14,201 bases of DNA, from positions 1 to 14,201 of the forward strand of contig USKO01000006.1 of the NCBI GenBank assembly GCA_900555365.1, written 5' to 3'. Position 1 is the first letter of the stretch. Each line of letters starts with the position of its first letter. The translations under genes and the position numbers were made by a program. The notes beneath the pieces are model-generated. The model was given only the letters and a program-made list of their open reading frames with translations. It did no database searches and was not told the DNA's origin. Source of the stretch: an uncultured Bacillota bacterium (GTDB lineage Bacteria > Bacillota > Clostridia > Christensenellales > UBA1242). This document shows positions 7,143-12,989 of the stretch, piece after piece.

Positions 7143-8626
7143 TGTTCTATAGAAACACACTAAAGACCAAAAAAACTGTAGAAAAGGAGATAAAATACAA
7201 CCTCTTTCAAGATGGCATAACCGATAAAGATGATTTTGTATGCGAAGAAGGTAGCTCCCGCAGCTGTTATAATTTTAATGTGGAAGATGGGTCGCTAAAA
7301 TCAGGTTATGGTTTTAGCGCTCTCACCTTGCCCACATCGACAAGTGATCTTGACAGCGAGAGCGAGTTTAATGTGCAAGGAAGTGAAATAAAAGCCATCT
7401 GGAAATTGAAATGGTATAATTTCAGCACCGATCAAAATAATTATTATTTGTTTTATTATAATGATCTGGGGCAGATTTGCTATGACAATCTCTTTGCTCA
7501 GCGAATAACTTCATTTGTGGTCGACAATGATTTTACTGAGACACCATATGCGGCATATTACAGAGTTGGGCATCAAGACAGTTTGCTTTTATCTGGAGAA
7601 GGCGACGACCTACTGATAATAACAGGTAGCGGACTGCAGCGGAATGAAAACGCACCAAAGATAGTGTCTTGTTGTAATCATTATGGCAGCCTTTTTGCTA
7701 TAACATCTTCTGAGCGGGGAACACTAGTTTACAGCGAGGAGACAGATATTTTAAATTTCACCGACGAGCTATGTCAAAATCTTGACTTTGGCGATGAGCG
7801 CGGCGACCTAAATAAAATCATATCTTTCAATGATTATCTATATATTTTTCGCGATTTTGGAATAACAGAGGTGTCCAAGTATGGCACGGACGACAATTTT
7901 GCGATAAGCCACTTATACATGTCAAACAACTATATTTATCCCAATACCATCACTCAGTGTGGTGATGATATAATCTTCTTAGATTCAAGTGGACTAAAGA
8001 TTTTCAATGGCTCATCAGTAAGCGAGATTAAGAGCGAGTATAACAAGATGCTGAGCGCAAAAAATCAATCAAACGCATGGGGCGAGTTTTACAACGGAAA
8101 GTATTTCCTTGCCTGCCAAGTTAAGTTTGATGATTCTCAGCAGATAGGCTGCGAAAGTTATAGCGGCGGGTATACAAACAATGCACTGCTCGTATATGAC
8201 ATGACAGACAAGAGCTTTCAGCTTTTGCGAGGAGTGGATATAAACAGACTTTTAACGCTAAACAATCCATACAAGACCAAACTGATAGCAAGTTTCAACG
8301 GCGAGCATAAGGGCAAGATTGGTCAGCTTAGCGAGGACGGTAAGATTTTTGGGACAGCACTAGGTAAATATTGGCAAAGCAAGCAAACCGATTTTGGCGA
8401 TAGCGGAAAGTTAAAAAAGATAATGTCATTTACCATAAAATCAAAATATCCATGCAGTGTCACTCTAAAAAGTGAAACGATGCAAAAAGTATTTGAGATC
8501 AAAGGCGGAGACGAAGTTCAAAGAGTGCCAGCAGGTGCGGTTGGAAAGTTGTTCACAGTCATAATAGAAAGCACGCAGCTGGCAAAGATTTCAAACTTTG
8601 TTTTGACGGTAAAACTCGAGAAATGA
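7142..8626 (+). CDS. Tail nozzle/stabilisation beta-propeller protein (P22 gp10 / T7 gp12-like, tentative)
   Basis: The ATG at 7142 is preferred to the GTG at 7133, because the GGAGGAGG site (7126-7133) would overlap that GTG and lies about eight nt before the ATG. The 494-residue protein opens like the family: a motif NLFQDGIT, an Asn-rich YNFNVEDGSLKSGYGF, then repeated blade-like strands. TLVYSEETDILNFTDELCQ followed by LNKIISFNDYLYIFRDFGITEV is typical of gp10/gp12-like nozzles, and length is close to P22 gp10 (472). The C-terminal 90 residues look like a beta-sandwich. In podoviruses this ring plugs or extends the portal below the adaptor. It is coupled to the preceding adaptor gene. A different beta-propeller virion protein is possible. 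Confidence 0.6.
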   Translation: MFYRNTLKTKKTVEKEIKYNLFQDGITDKDDFVCEEGSSRSCYNFNVEDGSLKSGYGFSALTLPTSTSDLDSESEFNVQGSEIKAIWKLKWYNFSTDQNNYYLFYYNDLGQICYDNLFAQRITSFVVDNDFTETPYAAYYRVGHQDSLLLSGEGDDLLIITGSGLQRNENAPKIVSCCNHYGSLFAITSSERGTLVYSEETDILNFTDELCQNLDFGDERGDLNKIISFNDYLYIFRDFGITEVSKYGTDDNFAISHLYMSNNYIYPNTITQCGDDIIFLDSSGLKIFNGSSVSEIKSEYNKMLSAKNQSNAWGEFYNGKYFLACQVKFDDSQQIGCESYSGGYTNNALLVYDMTDKSFQLLRGVDINRLLTLNNPYKTKLIASFNGEHKGKIGQLSEDGKIFGTALGKYWQSKQTDFGDSGKLKKIMSFTIKSKYPCSVTLKSETMQKVFEIKGGDEVQRVPAGAVGKLFTVIIESTQLAKISNFVLTVKLEK

Positions 8627-8730
8627 TATTTATCTATAAAAATCATATTGCAAAGATAAATCTTGCCCGCCTTCAAGAAGAAGAGAAAATCATCCTTGAC
8701 ATGATCAAAACGAGAAGGAAGGAGATTTAA
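8623..8730 (+). CDS. 35-residue micro-ORF coupled to the nozzle gene
   Basis: The ATG at 8623 overlaps the preceding TGA as ATGA, and the stop codon at 8728-8730 is one base before the next ATG. The product reads MIFIYKNHIAKIN followed by a charged helix rich in Glu, Arg and Lys. It exactly fills the gap between nozzle and BhlA genes, and its last codons contain the ribosome site of the next gene. It may encode a small virion protein or serve only to couple translation. No family was recognised. Confidence 0.5.
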   Translation: MIFIYKNHIAKINLARLQEEEKIILDMIKTRRKEI

Positions 8731-8731
8731 A

Positions 8732-8962
8732 ATGGATTTTTGGTCCGAGCTAATAAAAATAATAGTTTCATATGGTATATTTGCAATGTTATTCGTGTTT
8801 TTGTTCTTTTACCAGTTGAAAGACAGCTCGAAACGCGAAGAGGCATATCGCGAAACAATAGAGGAGCTCACATCACATCTTGAAACGCTAAACGCGCTCA
8901 GAGAAGAGGTGAGCGAACTTAAAGAAATTGTGTCTAGGAGGGAAAATGAAAAATCGAATTAA
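8732..8962 (+). CDS. BhlA/UviB-like holin-related membrane protein
   Basis: This 76-residue protein has one N-terminal membrane segment (about 7-29, IKIIVSYGIFAMLFVFLFFYQLK), followed by a charged coiled coil with KREEAYRETIEELTSHLETLN and LREEVSELKEIV. This is the pattern of the BhlA (bacteriocin holin-like) family, in which a short membrane anchor precedes a K-E-rich helix. Members occur in the lysis regions of Bacillota prophages and tailocins. AAGGAGA precedes the ATG. It overlaps the next holin gene by 17 nt, so both membrane proteins are probably made together. No endolysin gene follows. Confidence 0.8.
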   Translation: MDFWSELIKIIVSYGIFAMLFVFLFFYQLKDSSKREEAYRETIEELTSHLETLNALREEVSELKEIVSRRENEKSN

Positions 8963-9236
8963 ATCCTATAGTTTCTGGACAGCTTTGTCAGGAGCAGTGG
9001 TAATTTTCTTAAATGCTCTAGGCGATCTGTGTGGATTTTCCGTTCAAGATGACCTCGTATCAGGCCTCATCATGGCAGTTGCAGGCGTGCTCGTCGTTTT
9101 AGGTATCGTAACAATGCCGTCAAACGAGGACACAAATGTTGACGAGGGCGCAAATGTTGACGAGGGCGCAAATGTTGACGATAGCGCAGAAAATTCACAA
9201 GATAATATTCAAGATGACGATAAAGATGTCGAATAG
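8946..9236 (+). CDS. Phi-LC3-type phage holin with acidic repeat tail
   Basis: The ATG at 8946 is chosen over an upstream TTG because AGGAGGG (8936-8942) lies directly before it. The 96-residue product starts MKNRIKSYSFWTALSGAVVIFLNAL, matching the N-terminal pattern of phi-LC3/phage_holin_1 proteins (positively charged start, K/S-FW, first membrane helix about 11-28), with a second membrane helix about 38-56 (LVSGLIMAVAGVLVVLGIV). Family members usually continue with a DPTT-like motif. Here it is replaced by a strongly acidic tail with tandem NVDEGA units encoded by 18-bp repeats. Holins permeabilise the membrane at the end of the phage cycle. The gene closes the phage cluster. Confidence 0.8.
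   Translation: MKNRIKSYSFWTALSGAVVIFLNALGDLCGFSVQDDLVSGLIMAVAGVLVVLGIVTMPSNEDTNVDEGANVDEGANVDDSAENSQDNIQDDDKDVE
9134..9187 (+). repeat. Three 18-bp in-frame tandem repeats in the holin gene
   Basis: Units at 9134-9151, 9152-9169 and 9170-9187 start AAATGTTGACGA. The first two are identical and the third differs by two bases (GATAGC in place of GAGGGC). They encode NVDEGA, NVDEGA and NVDDSA, a tract that can expand or contract without a frameshift. Confidence 0.9.
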
Positions 9237-9272
9237 AAAAAATCACCAAGTTTTTAAGCTTGGTGATTTTTT
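9237..9272. terminator. Bidirectional terminator between holin and convergent lipoprotein gene
   Basis: AAAAAATCACCAAG (9237-9250) pairs perfectly with CTTGGTGATTTTTT (9259-9272) around an 8-nt loop. A-tracts on one side and T-tracts on the other allow termination in both directions, ending both the phage cluster and the minus-strand lipoprotein gene. Confidence 0.9.
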
Positions 9273-9279
9273 GTTGTTT

Positions 9280-11049
9280 TTAATATAGATTTGGCTCATC
9301 GTCATTGTCAAGATATGCAAGACCAGTATAGAACTTGTAGTTTTTGGTCATATTGCCTGCTTCCTTGATAACTTTGTATGTGATTTCAATATAGTCACAT
9401 CCGTCACTGCCACTGAACATGGTTGGATTAAGTCTGCCAGAAGTGTAGGTGTAGCCATCTTCAAGTGCCTCTTGATCTAGATCGGTTGAGCCCGGCTCAA
9501 CTATTTCATAATATCTTCGTATGTTGTTTGTTCCCACAAGCACAAGTGGATCGAGTGATACAAGTGGATCTCCTTTGTAATCATTTCGTCCAACATCAGT
9601 CTTGAGAATTCCTCCTCCAATGTCAACATTGAACACTCCAACATGTAAACTGCCAAGATCGTCAAAGACAACTCCGCTGCAGTGGTCTCGAGGCACAAGC
9701 TCGCCATCTCCACCGCCACCAGTATCTCCCTCAAAGCCATACATGTAATCTATTGCATATGGCCCGTCATATACTCTCACTTTCTTAGACTGTATGATTC
9801 GTCTGGTGTTTGTTGCGTGGTTGTAATAGTTAAGGTCAATGATGATATCAATATATTCATCCCAGTTGTAAACATCTTCCTCTGTTCCATCGCCGTCAGC
9901 GTCATACTTGAGTGCAAGCCATAGCCCGTCAATGTAAGTCTCCTGTTTGAACATTAGCACAACGCTCTGATATTCTAAAGGCCTGATTGCATATGCATGC
10001 TCTGGATTTTCAGAGTCATAGACAGGGAAATTGCTGTCGTCTTGAATTGTGAAGGTAGATCCGGCATATTCCATAATGTTACTTGCAAGGAACCTGTCAT
10101 CAATTGTTACATCGCTGTCATCATCATTCTTTCCGATTGAAACATCATTGCAAACTGCTGCAACAATATTTTCTACTGCAGTTTGATAATTTCTGCCAAG
10201 ATCATATGTTGATTGCCCATATCTGTTTGATGCGTTTGTTGAAAGTTGATAGCTTATTGATCCGTCTTGATGTGTAACCTCGATGAACACCTCATCATCG
10301 GCATCATTTTGATAGTATGAAGTGAATGAATCGTCATTCAATGCATCTTGTCCAATTATGTTTTCAAGGATCCAATTTTGAATCTTTGTGATTTGTCTTG
10401 ACACAAGTCCAACATAGGTTCCAAGAATTTCAAATGTGGTCTTTGCTGTCTCAAGCGCGCTGTCAACAGATTCAAAATTTCCAATTCTGATTGTGTAATA
10501 TGGATAGGCGCTGCTCTCGGTGACCACAACCTCTGCAGGCTCGAGGTCAACTGCATAACAGTAGATCACATACTCAAGCGTCTTGACAAAATCCGAATAG
10601 TTGTCATAGTCTGTTGCTAATAGTGTTCCTAAATAAATGTTACTGTAATTTTGTTGATAATCTCCAAGACTATAAATTTCATTGATTATATAACTAAAAG
10701 TATAATAGCCTGTTTCGTACGTATTATAAATATGATTATTTGCTATATAATAATTAGGCTGAACTGTATACTCAGTATCCGTCAAACCAGCCTCGACAGA
10801 TTCGGCAAGATAACTGAATGTCCAATTCCAATTTGTATTTAAATTGGCGCCCACAATTTCATAGCTTTCATCCAAAGGCTGGATGTTAGTTAAATTTCCA
10901 TTTCCATCAAGCTCTGCAGAGTGGGTGACTTGCCCTACAGTGTCAACTTTGTATCGAATGCTATCGTATAGATAAGGCAGATTTTCCATATCAAAGGTAG
11001 AACCCGTTGTCTCATAAATATTGTAAATATGTATTGTTTCCAATAGCAT
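9280..11049 (-). CDS. Large lipoprotein, downstream fragment after an apparent frameshift
   Basis: The frame is 589 residues from the first ATG (11049), but that ATG has no ribosome site and lies inside the preceding overlapping frame, so it is probably not a real start. It is best read as the continuation of the lipoprotein starting at 11380. Removing one A at 11032 gives a continuous 699-residue protein reading IGNNHIYNIYETTGSTF, which closely repeats IANNHIYNTYETGYYTF farther on. The protein is Tyr- and Asn-rich with many acidic residues; a Ca-loop-like DADGDGTEED, a Gly-rich GDTGGGGDGE linker and a beta-rich C-terminus are visible. No family was recognised. A cell-surface location is inferred from the N-terminal lipobox of the upstream fragment. 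Confidence 0.6.
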   Translation of the reverse strand: MLLETIHIYNIYETTGSTFDMENLPYLYDSIRYKVDTVGQVTHSAELDGNGNLTNIQPLDESYEIVGANLNTNWNWTFSYLAESVEAGLTDTEYTVQPNYYIANNHIYNTYETGYYTFSYIINEIYSLGDYQQNYSNIYLGTLLATDYDNYSDFVKTLEYVIYCYAVDLEPAEVVVTESSAYPYYTIRIGNFESVDSALETAKTTFEILGTYVGLVSRQITKIQNWILENIIGQDALNDDSFTSYYQNDADDEVFIEVTHQDGSISYQLSTNASNRYGQSTYDLGRNYQTAVENIVAAVCNDVSIGKNDDDSDVTIDDRFLASNIMEYAGSTFTIQDDSNFPVYDSENPEHAYAIRPLEYQSVVLMFKQETYIDGLWLALKYDADGDGTEEDVYNWDEYIDIIIDLNYYNHATNTRRIIQSKKVRVYDGPYAIDYMYGFEGDTGGGGDGELVPRDHCSGVVFDDLGSLHVGVFNVDIGGGILKTDVGRNDYKGDPLVSLDPLVLVGTNNIRRYYEIVEPGSTDLDQEALEDGYTYTSGRLNPTMFSGSDGCDYIEITYKVIKEAGNMTKNYKFYTGLAYLDNDDEPNLY

Positions 11050-11380
11050 AAATGTTGTATAAGTAGTTTAAAATACCATAGGCATATTGCCCATAATAAT
11101 CATTCTCGCCTTCGCCAGATCCGTCTGCTCCGCCAGATCCTGCGTCATAGTCATAGTCATCAGGACGGTAGAGCACCTTGGAGCCATAAAGATCGGCTGG
11201 CAGTGCCTCTTCAATGCCAGGATTGTCGCCACTCGATGGATCGTCTTCATCCCAGCCCACAAGCTCTCCAGCAATTTCAAGCAGCTCGTCAAGTGACAGA
11301 CCGCAACTTATGCTCATAAGACCAAAGCAGCATATGAGTAGGGCACAAAATATTCTTACCAAAATATTCTTTTTCTTCAT
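11012..11380 (-). CDS. N-terminal lipoprotein fragment of the same gene
   Basis: This 122-residue frame begins with a lipoprotein signal: MKKKN, a hydrophobic core (ILVRIFCALLICCFGLM) and SISC-G with the lipid-accepting Cys26. An acidic linker containing DNPGIEEALP (about 52-61) and a Ser/Gly/Asp-rich stretch follow. The reading frame stops at 11012, but from about residue 117 (11032) the sequence is better explained by the +1 frame encoding the downstream 583 residues. The ribosome site is weak (AAGG 13 nt upstream). The linker resembles that of the divergent lipoprotein. Either the gene is inactivated or the base is a sequencing or assembly error. Confidence 0.6.
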   Translation of the reverse strand: MKKKNILVRIFCALLICCFGLMSISCGLSLDELLEIAGELVGWDEDDPSSGDNPGIEEALPADLYGSKVLYRPDDYDYDAGSGGADGSGEGENDYYGQYAYGILNYLYNIYAIGNNTYLQYL

Positions 11381-11386
11381 ATATAT

Positions 11387-11415
11387 ATGATAACCTTTTT
11401 TTATATAAAAATCAA
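11387..11415 (-). promoter_or_regulatory. Weak candidate promoter of the minus-strand lipoprotein
   Basis: On the reverse strand TTGATT (11415-11410) and TATCAT (11392-11387) are separated by 17 nt. The implied start falls at or next to the ATG at 11380, so the transcript would be leaderless. The weak ribosome site agrees, but the AT-rich sequence makes chance matches likely. Confidence 0.3.
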
Positions 11416-11508
11416 CATTTTAATCTAATTTTCTTTTTTTCCTTTCTTTTTTAAATTCCCTTGCCTTTTGATTTTTTATATGCTATCATAATTCTAGCTA
11501 AAAATATA

Positions 11509-11555
11509 CGCCAAATTTGAGAAAAATTTTTAATTTACCTATTGAAATTTTGGCG
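11509..11555. promoter_or_regulatory. Imperfect inverted repeat over the plus-strand lipoprotein promoter
   Basis: CGCCAAATTT (11509-11518) is repeated in inverse form as AAATTTTGGCG (11545-11555), with one extra T. The right arm overlaps the -35 box. It could be an operator in the 214-nt region between the divergent lipoprotein genes. No regulator is visible. Confidence 0.3.
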
Positions 11556-11570
11556 AATATGTTATATAAT
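11542..11570 (+). promoter_or_regulatory. Promoter of the plus-strand lipoprotein gene
   Basis: TTGAAA (11542-11547) and TATAAT (11565-11570) are separated by 17 nt. A start near 11577 gives a short leader whose AAGGAGG site (11579-11585) precedes the ATG at 11595 by nine nt. This excludes the longer in-frame start at 11517, which lies upstream of the promoter. Confidence 0.75.
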
Positions 11571-11594
11571 AATAGCACAAGGAGGCTATTTCTA

Positions 11595-12683
11595 ATGGAG
11601 GAAATGAAACCAGTGATGAAAAATGAGAAGAAATATAAGCTCGGAATAGGGAAAAAGATTGTTGCAGCATTGCTTGCCATCGGCCTTGCTATTGGTCTTG
11701 GCGTAGGCCTTGTTGCTTGTAATAAAGATCCAGTAGATCAAGATAAAAATCCAGGAATTGAACAGCCTGCAGATCCAGACGATGGAAAGGAAGATCCAGA
11801 TGATGGAAAAGAGGATCCAGAGAACCCAGGTGGCGACATAGAGGAGCCAACTGATCCAGATGATGGAAAAGAAAAGTTTAAAATTGATACTTTAGATGAA
11901 TTAAAAGAATATCAAAATAGAACCATCTATGATTATTTTAACGATAACTATATACAGAGTGTTGTCACAAAACTTGCAGGAAGAAGTGCTTCATTAGATA
12001 ATGCTGAGCAAATTGAATGGGCAATCACAGAAACTGAAGGCGAAACTATTACAGAGCTTCAAGTAAGATTTGTATATCATAGAGATGCCTCTTATATGTA
12101 TTATGTAGGTACAGTTGTTCCAACAGAAGCAATTACAGTAAATGATATATTAACTGGAAATATACAAGAAATATCAACTTTGCCAGTATATTCCGCTAAT
12201 ACTATAGAAGCAAATATGGAACAAAATCAATCCCTTGCTGAGGCCATAGTGACCGAACTTGGCGGCACTTTAAATGATAGTGATCAACTTTTATTTGCAA
12301 TGGATAATTCTTCAACTGATCCTGAATATTCTTGGGTAAGAAATATAACAGTTAAACAAATCACAGACACAGGCGTGAATGAATACAGAATTACAATCAG
12401 CGAAGAAAATGTCACTGTTGAAAATCTTTTAGAGCAATTACAGAAAAATCTAGAAGCAGGTGAGTATAAGAATGGTGCAGTAGAGGCAAATGTTGTAACA
12501 TTTGCTGAAGGCATGGACGGCTCAGTTGCAAACATTCCAGAAGATGAGTGGCCAGAATTTGAAGAAGAGGAGGCTGCAAGCATAGCCAGCGAGACATATC
12601 GTTTATATGGAAAAATGAAAGCAAAAGATGGTTCTTTGGTTAATATTTACTTGCCAGAAGATCTTATGGATGAGCTTGAATAG
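11595..12683 (+). CDS. Lipoprotein with acidic repeat linker and duplicated domain
   Basis: From the ATG at 11595, supported by promoter and AAGGAGG, the product is 362 residues. A basic N-terminus and hydrophobic helix (about 20-41) end in LVAC with Cys42, a lipobox. Residues 46-93 form an acidic linker with repeated PDDGKE units and a KNPGIEQP motif that recalls the divergent lipoprotein. Two related segments follow: about 123-190 (VVTKLAGRSASLDNAEQIEWAI ... ITVNDILTGN) and about 218-284 (IVTELGGTLNDSDQLLFAM ... VTVENLLEQL), an internal duplication of about 70 residues. A Glu-rich region and a short C-terminal domain end the protein. No family was recognised. It is presumably anchored on the outer face of the cytoplasmic membrane. 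Confidence 0.8.
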   Translation: MEEMKPVMKNEKKYKLGIGKKIVAALLAIGLAIGLGVGLVACNKDPVDQDKNPGIEQPADPDDGKEDPDDGKEDPENPGGDIEEPTDPDDGKEKFKIDTLDELKEYQNRTIYDYFNDNYIQSVVTKLAGRSASLDNAEQIEWAITETEGETITELQVRFVYHRDASYMYYVGTVVPTEAITVNDILTGNIQEISTLPVYSANTIEANMEQNQSLAEAIVTELGGTLNDSDQLLFAMDNSSTDPEYSWVRNITVKQITDTGVNEYRITISEENVTVENLLEQLQKNLEAGEYKNGAVEANVVTFAEGMDGSVANIPEDEWPEFEEEEAASIASETYRLYGKMKAKDGSLVNIYLPEDLMDELE

Positions 12684-12742
12684 ACCTCGGGTCACAATTT
12701 AATTATGTTTAAAATCAGTTTTTACTGCATTTTAAAAGAAAG
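12684..12742 (+). other. Short 3' untranslated stretch after the lipoprotein
   Basis: No gene or motif is visible between the stop codon and the terminator stem. Confidence 0.4.
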
Positions 12743-12781
12743 TCTACTTAAAGAATACCTTCCTCTTTAAGTAGATTTTTT
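12743..12781 (+). terminator. Strong intrinsic terminator of the lipoprotein gene
   Basis: TCTACTTAAAGA (12743-12754) and TCTTTAAGTAGA (12764-12775) form a perfect 12-bp stem with a 9-nt loop and a run of six T. Confidence 0.92.
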
Positions 12782-12840
12782 ATAATTATCATTTTAATTG
12801 TTTTGTCACAAAAAGAGTGTTTTTTGGCGGAAGCAAGACA

Positions 12841-12932
12841 GGCAAGGAAGGCGGCGAGCGGCGGGTGGCTGCTCGCGGTCGCCGGGAGGCGAGATAATTT
12901 TTAACGGCGTTAAAAATTATGCCTTCCTTGCC
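12841..12932. repeat. GC-rich structured intergenic element with nested inverted repeats
   Basis: GGCAAGGAAGGC (12841-12852) pairs with GCCTTCCTTGCC (12921-12932), a perfect 12-bp outer stem. Inside are a GC-rich arm with GCGAGC (12854-12859) against GCTCGC (12871-12876), and a perfect 12-bp AT-rich hairpin, ATAATTTTTAAC (12894-12905) with GTTAAAAATTAT (12909-12920), adjoining the outer stem. Together they form a three-way-junction-like fold. The segment is far more GC-rich than its surroundings and lies before comEC. It may be a repeated extragenic element, a small mobile element relic or a structured RNA; the window holds only one copy. Confidence 0.75.
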
Positions 12933-12951
12933 GTAATTTGTAATAATTATT

Positions 12952-12979
12952 TTGTCCTAATAGATTTTTTTGATAAAAT
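12952..12979 (+). promoter_or_regulatory. Candidate promoter of comEC, possibly leaderless
   Basis: TTGTCC (12952-12957) and TAAAAT (12974-12979) are 16 nt apart, with TG at 12971-12972 forming an extended -10. A start near 12986 would leave only about four nt before the ATG, fitting the absence of a ribosome binding site. Confidence 0.4.
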
Positions 12980-12989
12980 TAATAAAAAA

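Noticed and set aside
7133..7144. GTG at 7133 as start of the nozzle gene
   Set aside because: It would overlap the GGAGGAGG ribosome site; the ATG at 7142 has correct spacing.
9682..10842. Plus- and minus-strand frames inside the large lipoprotein gene
   Set aside because: They are alternative-frame shadows of the long continuous lipoprotein frame.
11517..11594. Upstream in-frame start of the plus-strand lipoprotein
   Set aside because: It lies before the TTGAAA/TATAAT promoter and would add a segment ahead of a proper lipoprotein signal.
12841..12932. GC-rich palindromic element as a simple terminator or CRISPR repeat
   Set aside because: There is no U-tract after the outer stem and only one copy, with no spacer-repeat periodicity.
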